From Calothrix sp. PCC 7507 (GTDB lineage Bacteria > Cyanobacteriota > Cyanobacteriia > Cyanobacteriales > Nostocaceae): a stretch of 64,000 nucleotides of DNA. The notes below the pieces were generated by a model. It did no database searches and was not told the origin of the DNA. It saw only the letters and a program-made list of their open reading frames with translations. Positions 41,579 to 51,723 of this stretch are shown here, in pieces. The position numbers and the translations under genes are program-made. Positions within the stretch are counted from its first letter, which is position 1, and the number at the start of each line of letters is the position of its first letter. The stretch is from contig NC_019682.1 in NCBI RefSeq assembly GCF_000316575.1, forward strand, positions 3,036,001 to 3,100,000, read 5' to 3'.

Positions 41579-43177
41579 ATGACTGCCAATCATTACGACT
41601 TTATCATCATTGGTACTGGTGCTGGCGGTGGAACTTTAGCCTATAAACTAGCATCCAGTGGTAAGAGAATTTTGGTCTTAGAACGAGGTAGTTTTTTACC
41701 TAAAGAAAAAGCAAATTGGGATACTAAAGAAGTTTCAAAAAAAGAACGTTATCGTACTGCAGAAATATGGTATGACAAACAGGGGAAAGCTTTCAACCCA
41801 CTGGCGCACTATTATGTAGGTGGCAATACAAAATTTTATGGTGGAGCGCTGTTTAGATTTCGTGAGCGAGATTTTGAAACAGTCATTCATCAAGATGGCA
41901 TTTCCCCCGAATGGCCATTAAAATATCAAGATTTTGCTCCCTACTATGACCAAGCTGAAAAACTCTATGATGTACATGGGGAGAGAGGTCTTGATCCTAC
42001 TGAACCCCAAGCTAATAAAGAATATCCTTTTCCGGCATTAATTCATGAACCTTATGTTCAGAAAATTCATGATTCTTTGAAAAATCAAGGGTTGCATCCT
42101 TTTTATCAACCACTTGCGATCAAACTAAATAAAGTAAATCGTCATTTAAGTACTTGTATTCGTTGCAATACTTGTGATGGTTTTCCCTGTTTGCTCGATG
42201 GTAAAGCTGATGCAGATATTAACTGTGTACGTCCAGCCGTAACACATACTAATATCACATTAATAACTCAAGCAAAAGTCATCCGCTTACACACTAGCTC
42301 ATCTGGTCGAGAAGTAACTAGTGTCGAAGCACAAATACAAGGAGAGTCTCAGATATTCTCTGGGGATATTGTGGTGTTGGCTTGTGGTGCAGTTAACTCG
42401 GCATTATTGTTGCTTCAATCTGCTAATGAACATCACCCAAATGGATTAGCTAATAGTTCTGGTTTGGTGGGACGAAATTACATGGCACATAACTTTGCTG
42501 TAGTCATGACTTTGAATTCCCGGCTAAAGAATATGGTTTTTCCAAAAACATTAGCTGTTACTGATTTTTATTGGGGAAATCAAGATTTTCCTTATCCAAT
42601 GGGTAGCGTGCAATTACTCGGTAGTGCTAATAAAGACAAAATACTTGCCTATGGTCCACCTTTAATGCCTAATTTTATCGCTGAGTCCTTAGCTAATCAT
42701 TCTCTATCTTGGCTAGTAATGACAGAAGATTTACCAAGCTTAAATAATAGAATTTTGATGAAAAATGGGAAAATCACTCTTGAATATACTCAGAATAACC
42801 AGATAGCATTGAATAAATTGGTTAAGCAATGGATTGAAGTTTTACAATCAATACCTGTATTTAAATCACTTGGATCTTTACATATTCCTCAAAAAATGGG
42901 GTTGAGAGAAGTTGCACATCAATGTGGTACTTGTCGTTTCGGAGAAAATCCCAGTACTTCAGTTTTAGATATTAATTGTCGGACTCATGATGTTGACAAT
43001 CTTTATGTTGTTGATGGTAGTTTTTTCCCTTCTAGCAGTGCTTTAAACCCATCATTAACTATTATTGCCAATGCTCTACGGGTGGGAAATCATTTACTTA
43101 CAAGAATGACATGGGGCGCATCCAGAGGCTTGGCAAGTACAGAAAATAGTACATCCACAATGGCGAAAGCTTTGTGA
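41579..43177 (+). CDS. GMC-family FAD oxidoreductase
   Basis: This 532-residue flavoprotein opens with the FAD-binding IIGTGAGGGTLAYKLASSGK and ends with the GMC C-terminal signature DGSFFPSSSALNPSLTIIANAL. The catalytic His region reads HQCGTCRFG, so the usual HPxGT motif is altered. A cysteine-rich stretch (CIRCNTCDGFPCLLDG) near residue 200 is a feature of the sorbose- and glucose-dehydrogenase-like branch. The substrate is probably a sugar or alcohol but not decidable here. A monocistronic gene. Confidence 0.87.
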   Translation: MTANHYDFIIIGTGAGGGTLAYKLASSGKRILVLERGSFLPKEKANWDTKEVSKKERYRTAEIWYDKQGKAFNPLAHYYVGGNTKFYGGALFRFRERDFETVIHQDGISPEWPLKYQDFAPYYDQAEKLYDVHGERGLDPTEPQANKEYPFPALIHEPYVQKIHDSLKNQGLHPFYQPLAIKLNKVNRHLSTCIRCNTCDGFPCLLDGKADADINCVRPAVTHTNITLITQAKVIRLHTSSSGREVTSVEAQIQGESQIFSGDIVVLACGAVNSALLLLQSANEHHPNGLANSSGLVGRNYMAHNFAVVMTLNSRLKNMVFPKTLAVTDFYWGNQDFPYPMGSVQLLGSANKDKILAYGPPLMPNFIAESLANHSLSWLVMTEDLPSLNNRILMKNGKITLEYTQNNQIALNKLVKQWIEVLQSIPVFKSLGSLHIPQKMGLREVAHQCGTCRFGENPSTSVLDINCRTHDVDNLYVVDGSFFPSSSALNPSLTIIANALRVGNHLLTRMTWGASRGLASTENSTSTMAKAL

Positions 43178-43506
43178 TACTAAGGTGATTTCTAGAAATA
43201 ATTTTACCAATCGGAGAACAAACAACCGTTTGCCCCTACGGTTCATTCACAATTTCCTGGTACATTCTATTCTGGAAATCTCCTAAGGAATGCAAATTTA
43301 ATAACCTGCAATTCTGATTGAAATGGGAAAACGGGAATGGTGCGTTACGCTCCGCTAACACACCCTAATGGACTGTCTAGACTAAAATAGTGCATTAGAC
43401 GTAGTTTGGGTTGAGGCTTTGCGTAGACGCGGAGCGGCTTCCCGCAGGGTAACCCAACATTATCTCGACTTTGTTGGGTTTCCTTCCTCAGCCCAACCTA
43501 CAAAAT
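43178..43506. other. Gene-free stretch with dispersed repeats
   Basis: No gene is supported. It has GCGTAGACGCGGAGCGGCTT-type sequence (about 43425) that recurs in Nostocales genomes and a GGGTTGAGG...CTCAGCCCAACC inverted pair around 43405-43500. A short reading frame across this repeat is chance. Confidence 0.55.
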
Positions 43507-43964
43507 CTACAACACACTCAGGTAAGTTTGCTCAGGATTCATTGGTAAAACTCGCAACTTACGATTTTTCAAGTCTGGTTCTAAACCTAAGACCTCCATT
43601 GGTGTTACACCCAAAAGAGCATAAGGTACTTCTTTAAGTTCCAGGCAATCAAATGTTCCTCGGGCTTCTTCTATACTCAGTTCCACATCTCGAAAAATTC
43701 GCCCCTGCTGACTCCAGTCGCTGTTTCTACCTGGGCTTCTCCGCCTTGAACTAAACCCAGTTGACTAATAATACTAGCAGGTAAGCACAATAAGGTTGCA
43801 CCCTTATCAACCAAGACATTCTCTAGGCTGAAAGAACGAATTTCTTCTGGTGAAATAAAGCCTCGCTGGGCTAAAACTTGATCAATGCGATTTGTGACAG
43901 TGAGGGTAACTATTACTTACCCCATTTGCTTACCCTGAAGATTTGGCAATATCAGCTTACCCAT
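43507..43964 (-). pseudogene. Clan AA retropepsin-like aspartic protease, broken
   Basis: Translating the minus strand from the ATG at 43964 gives MGKLILPNLQGKQMG and a stop; the same frame then continues TLTVTNRIDQVLAQRGFISP and ENVLVDKGATLLCLPASI, where the catalytic DTG has become DKG. After GVSR a frameshift occurs and the true frame resumes RIFRDVELSIEEARGTF...LLGVTPMEVLGLEPDLKNR to a stop at 43507. Early stop, frameshift and altered active site together show a dead copy of the small cyanobacterial aspartic protease family. Confidence 0.8.
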
Positions 43965-44030
43965 TTTGGTGAACTCCTAGCTAGGATATTAAATTTATTA
44001 TAGGTTTTGAAAACCAAGGCGTCTAAAGAG

Positions 44031-45527
44031 TTATAAATTAATATGCCAATCTTGAGCTTGTTTACGAATAGAATTTAATTCTTCATCCGACATTTTATCT
44101 AAGTTTTTCAAAATAAAGCTCATACGTCCTTGAGTCTGCAATTTATCGCGGTGTTGGTCAAGAAAGTTCCAATAAAAGAAGTTAAATGGACAAGCGTTTT
44201 CACCCAGACGTTCTTTATGACTATAAACACAACTTTTGCAGTAGTCACTCATTTTATTAATATAGTTTGCAGAGGCAGCATAGGGCTTTGATGCTAACAC
44301 TCCCCCATCAGCAAATAAACCCATACCAATGACATTTGTCTGCATTACCCAGTCATAAGCATCAATAAATGCTGCATGGAACCAGTTTTCTACTTCTTGT
44401 GGCGAAAGTCCGGAAATCAGCGCAAAATTACTCAACACCATTAATCTTTGGATATGATGAGCATAACCAGTCCGTTGCACTTGAGTCAGAATTTGGTGCA
44501 AACAATTCATTTCGGTTTTACCTGTCCAGAAAAATTCTGGTAGCTTTTGTGTATGGTTAAACCAATTTTTTTCTGAGTAATTTGCATCTACATAGTGATA
44601 AATACCATGCATATATTCTCGCCAACCCAACACCTGACGAATGAAGCCTTCGACGCTATTTAGAGGTAGTTGTTTTTCTTGATAAGCTTGTTCTGCTGCT
44701 TGAATTACTTCTAAAGGGTGGAGTAAACCAATATTCAGGTAAGGGGAAAGCAGCGCGTGCCACATTGTTTCTTCTCCTGTCACCATTGCATCTTGGTAGG
44801 GGCCAAAATGGGGCAGTCGCTGTTGAATAAACCAGTCTAATACTTGGAGTGCTTGTTTGCGAGTTACTCCCCAGTGAAAAGGTTCTATTTCGCCATAGGT
44901 AGGAAATGAGAGAGACTTAACTTTATCGATGACATCAAGTGTAATTGCATCTGCTGCAAACCATTTTGCAGGCGGCGTATTTAATTTACCTTTCGGTGGT
45001 TGGCGATTTTCTTTATCTAAATTCCACTGTCCCCCGACTGGTTGATCTTTCTCCATTAAAATTTGGCACCGCCGCCTTCCTTGGCGATAAAAATCCTCCA
45101 TTAACAACCGCTTGCGTCCTTGAGCATAATTATGGAATTCTGATGTACTCCATAAAAAATGATTGTTAGCAATTAGAGTAATTTGGCAAGGAAGTTCTAA
45201 ACTTTGAATTACCTTGGTGAATGGTCGGTCATTAGGCATCATCACCCGTAATTCAGTAATTTTATTTGCCTGAATCCATGCTTGGAGTGGTGTTTGAAAA
45301 TCTGCGGCTATTTTGTAAGTAACTGAATATTTGTGCTGTCGTAATTCTTCAGCAAAATGTCGCATTGCTGACCAAATCAAAACTAGTTTTTGCTGATGAT
45401 AGGGTCTGGCTTGGATATGTTGCTGTGACTCAATTAAAATTACAGGCAAATTCTCGTGCTGTGAGCAACTTGCTAAAGCTGCTTGTTTTAGCCAAAGTTG
45501 ATCGCCTAATATCCAAATCCCTATCAT
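44031..45527 (-). CDS. Photolyase-related FeS flavoprotein (bacterial 6-4 photolyase family)
   Basis: This 498-residue protein belongs to the DPRP/FeS-BCP branch of the photolyase/cryptochrome family, which repairs 6-4 DNA lesions or senses light. Visible are the N-terminal nucleotide-type domain (IWILGDQLWLKQAAL), the FAD-domain pieces GWREYMHGIYHY and TQVQRTGYAHHIQRLMVLSN, and cysteines SDYCKSCVYS and ENACPFNFFYWNFL, consistent with the 4Fe-4S cluster. No neighbouring DNA repair genes. Confidence 0.9.
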   Translation of the reverse strand: MIGIWILGDQLWLKQAALASCSQHENLPVILIESQQHIQARPYHQQKLVLIWSAMRHFAEELRQHKYSVTYKIAADFQTPLQAWIQANKITELRVMMPNDRPFTKVIQSLELPCQITLIANNHFLWSTSEFHNYAQGRKRLLMEDFYRQGRRRCQILMEKDQPVGGQWNLDKENRQPPKGKLNTPPAKWFAADAITLDVIDKVKSLSFPTYGEIEPFHWGVTRKQALQVLDWFIQQRLPHFGPYQDAMVTGEETMWHALLSPYLNIGLLHPLEVIQAAEQAYQEKQLPLNSVEGFIRQVLGWREYMHGIYHYVDANYSEKNWFNHTQKLPEFFWTGKTEMNCLHQILTQVQRTGYAHHIQRLMVLSNFALISGLSPQEVENWFHAAFIDAYDWVMQTNVIGMGLFADGGVLASKPYAASANYINKMSDYCKSCVYSHKERLGENACPFNFFYWNFLDQHRDKLQTQGRMSFILKNLDKMSDEELNSIRKQAQDWHINL

Positions 45528-45685
45528 GTTTTTTGATTCTACGACTTAAATCTATCTGCAAGATATTCTCGTTAATGATGCGATCGCTAGCGCTAGTTGC
45601 GGAATCAAGTTCGGATAACTTCATGTTCCAACGTCTGCTGAGGTTCGTAATCAGCATCTTAGTGCTGACTACGAATAGATTTACC

Positions 45686-48478
45686 TCAAACCATCTCTGA
45701 CGATGTTTGTACTACTGGCTGGGGCTGGGGCTGAAACATGAATAGGGAGTATACCACATCTCGGCGGATATTCACCATCATATCCAAGAATAATTCATAG
45801 CCCTCACTCTTATACTCAATCAGTGGGTCTTTTTGACCGTAGCCACGTAATCCCACCGATTCACGCAAAGCATCCATTTGTTGCAGGTGTTCCCGCCATA
45901 GGGTATCAATCCTTTGCAGGATAAAGAAGCGTTCGGCTTGGCGCATCAATCCGGGCTGGACTTGGTCAATTTGCGCTTCCTTCAAGTCGTAAGCAATTCG
46001 CACTTGCTCATGGAGGAAAGCTTTAATCTCGGTGACAGACATATCCTCTAATTGATTGGGTTGTAAGTCCGCCAGCAGATAGACAAATTCTTTGACTTTC
46101 TCCACCAACTTTTCTAAATCCCACTCTTCTGAGGGCAAGTCTGGGTTGATATAGAAGTCAACGATGTCGTCCATCGTTTTTTCAGCGTATTTGATCACCT
46201 GTTCTTTCAAGTCTTGACCTTCTAGCACGCGGCGGCGTTCGGCGTAGATGGCGCGACGTTGGTTATTCATTACCTCGTCGTACTCAAATACTTGCTTCCG
46301 GATGTCGTAGTAATAGGTTTCGACTTTTTTCTGTGCGCCTTCCAAGCTGCGGGTGAGCATTCCCGATTCGATGGGCATATCTTCTTCCACTTGGAAGGCG
46401 TTCATTAACCCAGCGACGCGATCGCCTCCAAAAATCCGCAACAAGTTATCTTCTAAACTGAGGAAGAATCTCGTGGAACCAGGGTCGCCTTGTCTGCCCG
46501 CCCGTCCGCGCAATTGGTTGTCAATCCGGCGGGATTCGTGGCGTTCTGTACCAATGACGTGCAAACCGCCTAGTTCGACCACTTCGTCGTGTTCGCGCTC
46601 GGTGAATTGTTCATACTCCTGCTTGATGCGATTATAAGCCGCCCGCAGTTTCTGAATTACCGGGTCATCGATGGGAGCTTTTTCGGCGGCGACAGCGATT
46701 TTGTCTTCTGCTTCCAGTTCAGGTAAAGAGCGATCGCCATACTCTTTGACTGCAGTTTCTACGGCTTCTTTGAGCTGTTGTTCTGCATCTTTGCTCAACT
46801 GGGTGGGGAAAATCTCCGGTGAAGCCCGCCAAGTTTTCACTTTTTTCCCAGGAACAAAACCTTGACCGCCACCAGAGGCGCTTGGTAAACCAGCAACCCG
46901 TTGCACACCAAAGGTGTCTTCATCTTCTGGCTGGACAATTCGCGGCATGAAGTATTCCCGCAGTTTCAGCCGCGCCATATATTCGGAGTTACCACCCAGG
47001 ATGATATCCGTACCTCTACCAGCCATGTTGGTGGCGATAGTTACAGCACCTCTGCGTCCTGCTTGGGCAACAATCTCTGCTTCTCGCTCAACGTTTTCCG
47101 GTCGGGCGTTGAGCAATTCGTGGGGAATCGCCATTTCTTTGAGGAGGCGGCTGAGAAGTTCAGATTTTTCCACGCTGGTAGTGCCAACTAATACAGGTCT
47201 ACCCTGTTCGTGCATTTGGGCACATTCTTTGGCGATCGCTCCCCACTTCCCAGGTTCGGTCTTAAACACCATGTCAGACCAATCTTCCCGTCTTCTGATT
47301 CTGTTGGTAGGAATTACCGTGACTTCTAGCTTGTAAATTTTTTCAAATTCTGGTTCTTCCGTCTTCGCGGTTCCCGTCATCCCACCTAATTTGGGATAAA
47401 GCAAGAACAGGTTTTGATAGGTAATCGTCGCCAAAGTTTGAGTTTCTGGTTGAATATCTACGTGTTCTTTGGCTTCAATTGCTTGGTGTAATCCATCACT
47501 CCAGCGCCGTCCCGGTAGTACCCGCCCGGTGAATTCATCAACAATTACCACTTCCCCATTGCGGACGATATAGTTTACATCCTTGAGGAACAGTTCTTTA
47601 GCTTTAATGGCATTGAAAACAAAGTGTGCCCAAGGATCTTCTGGATCAAATAAATCTGTAACGCCCAAAAGTTCTTCTGCTTCGGCAAAACCTTCATCTG
47701 TCAACAACACGTTACGGGCTTTCTCATCCACCTCGTAATGTTCTTCTGGTTTCAGTGTGAAGGCGATTTCGGCTGCTTGTAGGTATTTTTCTGTTGGTCT
47801 TTCTACCTGTCCAGAAATAATCAGCGGTGTCCGTGCTTCATCAATGAGAATTGAGTCAACTTCATCAATCACGCAGTAGTTGAACGGGCGTTGTACCACA
47901 TCTGCCATTGATGTAGCCATGTTGTCGCGGAGATAATCAAAACCTACCTCGCTGTTGGTGACATAGGTAATGTCGCAGTCGTAATTTTTCTGCCGTTCAC
48001 TGGGAATCATACTGGACTGAATTAGCCCTACGCTCAACCCCAGGAAGCGATGCACCTGTCCCATCCATTCCGCGTCCCGACGAGCTAGGTAATCGTTCAC
48101 TGTAATCACGTGTACGCCTTTACCACTCAGAGCATTCAAATAACTCGGCAATGTCGCCACCAGGGTTTTACCTTCCCCGGTTTTCATTTCGGCAATTTGC
48201 CCTGAGTGCAGAATAATACCACCTTGGAGTTGGACATCAAAGTGCCGCAAGCCTAAGACTCGCCGTCCTGCTTCCCGGACGACAGCAAAAGCTTCTGGCA
48301 GAATCTCATCCAGGGTTTCGCCTTTGGCCAGCCGCTGTTTAAACTCTGCTGTTTTGCCTTTTAACTCATCATCGGCAAGCGCTTTAATGTCTTCCTCTAA
48401 GAGGTTAATTTCACTAATGTAAGGTTGGTATTTTTTAAGTTTACGAGCGTTGGGATCGCCCAACAAAGTTTTTAGCAT
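45686..48478 (-). CDS. secA: Preprotein translocase motor SecA
   Basis: SecA drives proteins through SecYEG with ATP. The 930-residue protein has Walker A in [13 protein letters not shown], Walker [19 protein letters not shown], the preprotein cross-linking domain, and motif VI ([14 protein letters not shown]). The C-terminus ends near the helical scaffold ([16 protein letters not shown]) with no zinc-binding tail, as is common in cyanobacteria. The gene stands alone. Confidence 0.97.
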   Translation of the reverse strand: MLKTLLGDPNARKLKKYQPYISEINLLEEDIKALADDELKGKTAEFKQRLAKGETLDEILPEAFAVVREAGRRVLGLRHFDVQLQGGIILHSGQIAEMKTGEGKTLVATLPSYLNALSGKGVHVITVNDYLARRDAEWMGQVHRFLGLSVGLIQSSMIPSERQKNYDCDITYVTNSEVGFDYLRDNMATSMADVVQRPFNYCVIDEVDSILIDEARTPLIISGQVERPTEKYLQAAEIAFTLKPEEHYEVDEKARNVLLTDEGFAEAEELLGVTDLFDPEDPWAHFVFNAIKAKELFLKDVNYIVRNGEVVIVDEFTGRVLPGRRWSDGLHQAIEAKEHVDIQPETQTLATITYQNLFLLYPKLGGMTGTAKTEEPEFEKIYKLEVTVIPTNRIRRREDWSDMVFKTEPGKWGAIAKECAQMHEQGRPVLVGTTSVEKSELLSRLLKEMAIPHELLNARPENVEREAEIVAQAGRRGAVTIATNMAGRGTDIILGGNSEYMARLKLREYFMPRIVQPEDEDTFGVQRVAGLPSASGGGQGFVPGKKVKTWRASPEIFPTQLSKDAEQQLKEAVETAVKEYGDRSLPELEAEDKIAVAAEKAPIDDPVIQKLRAAYNRIKQEYEQFTEREHDEVVELGGLHVIGTERHESRRIDNQLRGRAGRQGDPGSTRFFLSLEDNLLRIFGGDRVAGLMNAFQVEEDMPIESGMLTRSLEGAQKKVETYYYDIRKQVFEYDEVMNNQRRAIYAERRRVLEGQDLKEQVIKYAEKTMDDIVDFYINPDLPSEEWDLEKLVEKVKEFVYLLADLQPNQLEDMSVTEIKAFLHEQVRIAYDLKEAQIDQVQPGLMRQAERFFILQRIDTLWREHLQQMDALRESVGLRGYGQKDPLIEYKSEGYELFLDMMVNIRRDVVYSLFMFQPQPQPVVQTSSEMV

Positions 48479-48797
48479 GGCAAGTTATGGCACTTAATCA
48501 AAGAGGATGGAAATTAAAGGTTTGGCATAGATTATAAGAATTTTACTCAGCCCAGCCGTTTTATTTGTGGATGGGTGTGAAATGAGTATTAACTCAAAAA
48601 CAGCAACAAGGCTAGCCAATCAGTCTACTAAATGATTGGTTTAATCTTATATCTTATATTTCAGCTTCCTTAATAGTATCATTTTGCCCCCAACTGGGGC
48701 AGAAGAGGAGATGGGGGAGTGGGGGGGGAGATGAGGAAGCAAGCCCATAATTTATTCACCCTCATTTTCCTCATCTCCCCACTCCCCCTCATCCCTC

Positions 48798-49325
48798 TCA
48801 CTCCCATTCTTGGCTAAGGCGGCGGAAATTAAAATCATTAGCGCTGGGATGACAGCTAACACAACTGTTAATCTGAGTAGGGCGTTGGAGCTTAACTCCT
48901 GGATGTAAAGCTTTGAAATAACGTGAGTTGTTGACACGATATGGTGTTTCCTCGTCTTGTCGCTGAGAACGAGAGAAAGTTTGGAGATACTTCCATATCA
49001 AGATCCGTGGTGGATTGATTAAAGGTTTGAGTTGTACGCCATAATGCTGGGAGTCTTGCAGGAGATTTTGCCAGGTTTGGGTGGGTAAAACTGCTGGTGG
49101 TAAGGCAATATGACAAGTCGCGCAGTTTTCCAAATACAGTTCTTGCCCCAGTTTATATTGTGCAGGCACGACATCAACGGTGCCGATTTCCCCAACGGTC
49201 GTCACACCTTGGGCATTACTAGCTAGAGCGAGAAGCCAACCCATAGCTAGACTCCAAGCCAAAACTACTAAAAGTAAACCAAGGGGTTGGCGATCGCGGG
49301 GTTTACGCTTCACAAGATTTGACAT
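48798..49325 (-). CDS. Dihaem c-type cytochrome
   Basis: This 175-residue protein has an N-terminal membrane helix (residues about 15-36) acting as signal anchor and two haem sites: CATCH at 68-72 and CVSCH at 155-159. The middle is a helical arm (PTQTWQNLLQDSQHYGVQLK). Such dihaem cytochromes occur in many cyanobacteria; the electron partner is unknown. A neighbouring terminal region is AG-rich and low complexity. Confidence 0.88.
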   Translation of the reverse strand: MSNLVKRKPRDRQPLGLLLVVLAWSLAMGWLLALASNAQGVTTVGEIGTVDVVPAQYKLGQELYLENCATCHIALPPAVLPTQTWQNLLQDSQHYGVQLKPLINPPRILIWKYLQTFSRSQRQDEETPYRVNNSRYFKALHPGVKLQRPTQINSCVSCHPSANDFNFRRLSQEWE

Positions 49326-49585
49326 TCCTCACATTCCCAAATACTTAGATATGGTGCTTGTAGCTAATCATAAGACTCCGGCTGCACTGATGATGTTGCG
49401 GGGTGGGTGTAAGTATTTGAAGTGTACAAAAGAACGATTTCTGCTGGGTTGGGCTACGCTATAACTGTTGGCTGATCAACTGTAGGGAAAACTAATCTTA
49501 TTGACAAATGCTCTCAAAAATCTGAAAGTAAAGAGTAAATAGATCACTTGCCTATGCAAGGATTTTGTGAGTAGCGTCAAGGAGT

Positions 49586-50596
49586 ATGGCAAAAATCATT
49601 ACCATCTCAGAATTTCAGGATTTTGAAGCAGAAGCAAGGCAAAATGGTGAAGTCTTAGAACACTGGGAAGACTCGGTAGCTAAGTTTACAGTACCTCAGA
49701 AGGTTGGTAATGGAGGACAGTTGTTCTTCCGGTTGCGGGATGGTTGCCACATCAAAATAGAAGAGGGTAAATTTCATTACCCCTTATGTCTCGACTCCCA
49801 CATACCAGAATCACAGCAATTATTTTTGAGTTTTTACTCATCTGGCAATTTTAGAATCATTAATCCTGGTTTAAAAGCAGAGAGCGATCGCACTGAAGGG
49901 TGGAGAGAGAGTTGTTTTTCCTTTATGCAAGACATTCAAAATATAGAATATATCCCTGCACAGCAAAGACTACAACGCATTCAACTGGGGATTAATCTTG
50001 ATGTTTTGAGAGCATTAAATTCAGGATTGGAAGTGCTACCAGTGCAGTTGCAAAAATGGATTGAGGGAAAAGAAATCGAGAACTTCCATCAAAGCCTGGG
50101 GACTATTACACCTGCAATCCAAATCAAATTACAAGAAATTCGTAATTGTCCCTATCGAGGAGCAATTCGCCAAATCTATCTGGAAAGCAGAATGTTAGAT
50201 TTACTAGCACTCCAGTTGACGAAATGGACTGAGTTAGAACAACAACCATGTTATCTCCCGAAGCTACGACGTAATGATATTGAGCGCTTATATCTAGCCC
50301 AAGAAATTTTAAGCAAAAATTTAGAAAATCCCCCATCATTATTGGAATTAGCACGGCAAGTGGGATTAAATGACAACAAGCTGAAATGGGGGTTTCGTCA
50401 TCTTTTTGGTAAGGCTGTATTTGAATATTTCCATGATTGCCAAATGCAGCAAGCACAAAACTTGTTAGCACAGACACAGTTAAGCGTTACAGAAATTGCC
50501 CATACTGTCGGTTATGCTAGCTTACCTTCATTCAGTGGGGCATTTCGGCGGCGATTTGGCACAAGTCCGAGAGGATACCGCGATCGCTGTGGTTAA
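49586..50596 (+). CDS. AraC-family regulator, probably of iron uptake (PchR-like)
   Basis: This 336-residue transcription regulator has an N-terminal effector domain and a C-terminal double helix-turn-helix: LLELARQVGLNDNKLKWGFRHLFG and SVTEIAHTVGYASLPSFSGAFRRRFGTSPRGYR. The layout fits PchR-type activators that sense siderophore plus iron. One gene away on the same strand is a TonB-dependent siderophore receptor, the usual target. Cyanobacteria often have several such regulators beside receptor genes. Confidence 0.88.
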   Translation: MAKIITISEFQDFEAEARQNGEVLEHWEDSVAKFTVPQKVGNGGQLFFRLRDGCHIKIEEGKFHYPLCLDSHIPESQQLFLSFYSSGNFRIINPGLKAESDRTEGWRESCFSFMQDIQNIEYIPAQQRLQRIQLGINLDVLRALNSGLEVLPVQLQKWIEGKEIENFHQSLGTITPAIQIKLQEIRNCPYRGAIRQIYLESRMLDLLALQLTKWTELEQQPCYLPKLRRNDIERLYLAQEILSKNLENPPSLLELARQVGLNDNKLKWGFRHLFGKAVFEYFHDCQMQQAQNLLAQTQLSVTEIAHTVGYASLPSFSGAFRRRFGTSPRGYRDRCG

Positions 50597-50617
50597 TTGG
50601 CAGTTAACTGTTGAGTG

Positions 50618-51475
50618 TTAAAACAGTTGTCGTAACTCCTCAGCTGAATTTACAGTTTTGATAGCTTGCTGAATTGCCTTGAATTGCTGCAAATCATTAA
50701 TTTGCGCGATCGCAGGCATTAACTCTAAACCAGGATTACCAAATTTAATCTCCAACGCCAATTCAATACCTGACAACAATTCTTCTCTTCGTCCACGTGC
50801 TTCTCCACGGGCTTCTCCTTCGCGTAATATTTCTTGATACCAAGGCGATTCACGTAACACAGCCATATCCCACCTCATGATTTCTTGAACTAACTTCGTC
50901 TCTAGTACAAACGTAGCAAAAAATGCTAAAACCGTTTCCAGTTGATTTAGTTGTTCATCGCTACGTAAAATTTGCAAGGCTTCTCGAATTGTAGACTCAT
51001 TCTCTCCACCTTTGAGAATTGGTACGAAGGGAAGCAACGAAGGTAAAGGTTGTTGAAAAACTATATTGACATCAACTTCCCATAAATTTATCACTCGGTA
51101 GTCTTGACGTGCTTGTAAACCGCCAACATTTGATGTGTATGTTGTGGGAATTTGTGTGTGTTTAGACTTGAGAATGTTGATTAATACAGGATAAGTTGGT
51201 AAATCGTATTTTTCTTCTGCAAGTCCTGTATAGGCACGCATCCGACGCGGCATTTTGGAAGTGTAGCGCAATTGTAGCTCGTTGAGAACCAGGAATTCTT
51301 CACCTTGAGAACTTTGGGCGCGGATTAAAACGTCACTTTCTCGGCTAATCCACTGAAATTCTGAGTTGAGAATTTCACCTGCAACAACATCAGGCATTTG
51401 TGTTACCCATTTCACCCAGTTGTCGGGTGCAAGGCTGATTAATCTTTTGGTGCTGATATCTGCGGGTTTTGCCAT
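50618..51475 (-). CDS. Rpn-family (PD-(D/E)XK) putative nuclease
   Basis: This 285-residue protein belongs to a type common in Nostocales: an N-terminal nuclease-like domain (ILNSEFQWISRESDVLI, EFLVLNELQLRYTSKMPRRMRAY) and a charged helical tail (GEARGEARGRREELLSG) before a DUF4351-like C-terminus. Related Rpn proteins promote recombination; natural substrates are unknown. It is oriented against the AraC gene and shares a terminator-less 20-bp gap. Confidence 0.75.
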   Translation of the reverse strand: MAKPADISTKRLISLAPDNWVKWVTQMPDVVAGEILNSEFQWISRESDVLIRAQSSQGEEFLVLNELQLRYTSKMPRRMRAYTGLAEEKYDLPTYPVLINILKSKHTQIPTTYTSNVGGLQARQDYRVINLWEVDVNIVFQQPLPSLLPFVPILKGGENESTIREALQILRSDEQLNQLETVLAFFATFVLETKLVQEIMRWDMAVLRESPWYQEILREGEARGEARGRREELLSGIELALEIKFGNPGLELMPAIAQINDLQQFKAIQQAIKTVNSAEELRQLF

Positions 51476-51645
51476 CGGGGTATGGGAGAAAGTTTACTCA
51501 GCACTCTCGATTCTTAAGTAAAGCGTCGCTCTACTTAATTACTGTCCGCAAATCTTCACAAAAATCTCCGTTGCAGTTAAGTTTACTCCCGCTTCGATAA
51601 GACTTTTATGGCCAATTTTTGTAATATCCAAGTCTAGGTCTATTT

Positions 51646-51664
51646 AATAATAATTCTTATTTGG
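51646..51664 (+). promoter_or_regulatory. Possible Fur box before the TonB receptor
   Basis: AATAATAATTCTTATTTG at 51646-51663 is an A/T palindrome close to the Fur consensus (GATAATGATAATCATTATC). It lies 60 bp upstream of the receptor start, as expected for an iron-repressed gene. The match is partial. Confidence 0.4.
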
Positions 51665-51723
51665 CAGGCGAAAAAGTATTTATTTCTCTTGACAAATTAG
51701 CATTTTTGGTGTGTGAGCATAAC

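Noticed and set aside
43419-43637. Plus-strand reading frame over the repeat region
   Set aside because: It runs antisense through the protease pseudogene and a dispersed repeat.
48752-48937. Short minus-strand frame with a hydrophobic segment
   Set aside because: It overlaps the end of the dihaem cytochrome in another frame and ends in AG-rich low-complexity sequence; weak evidence for a separate gene.
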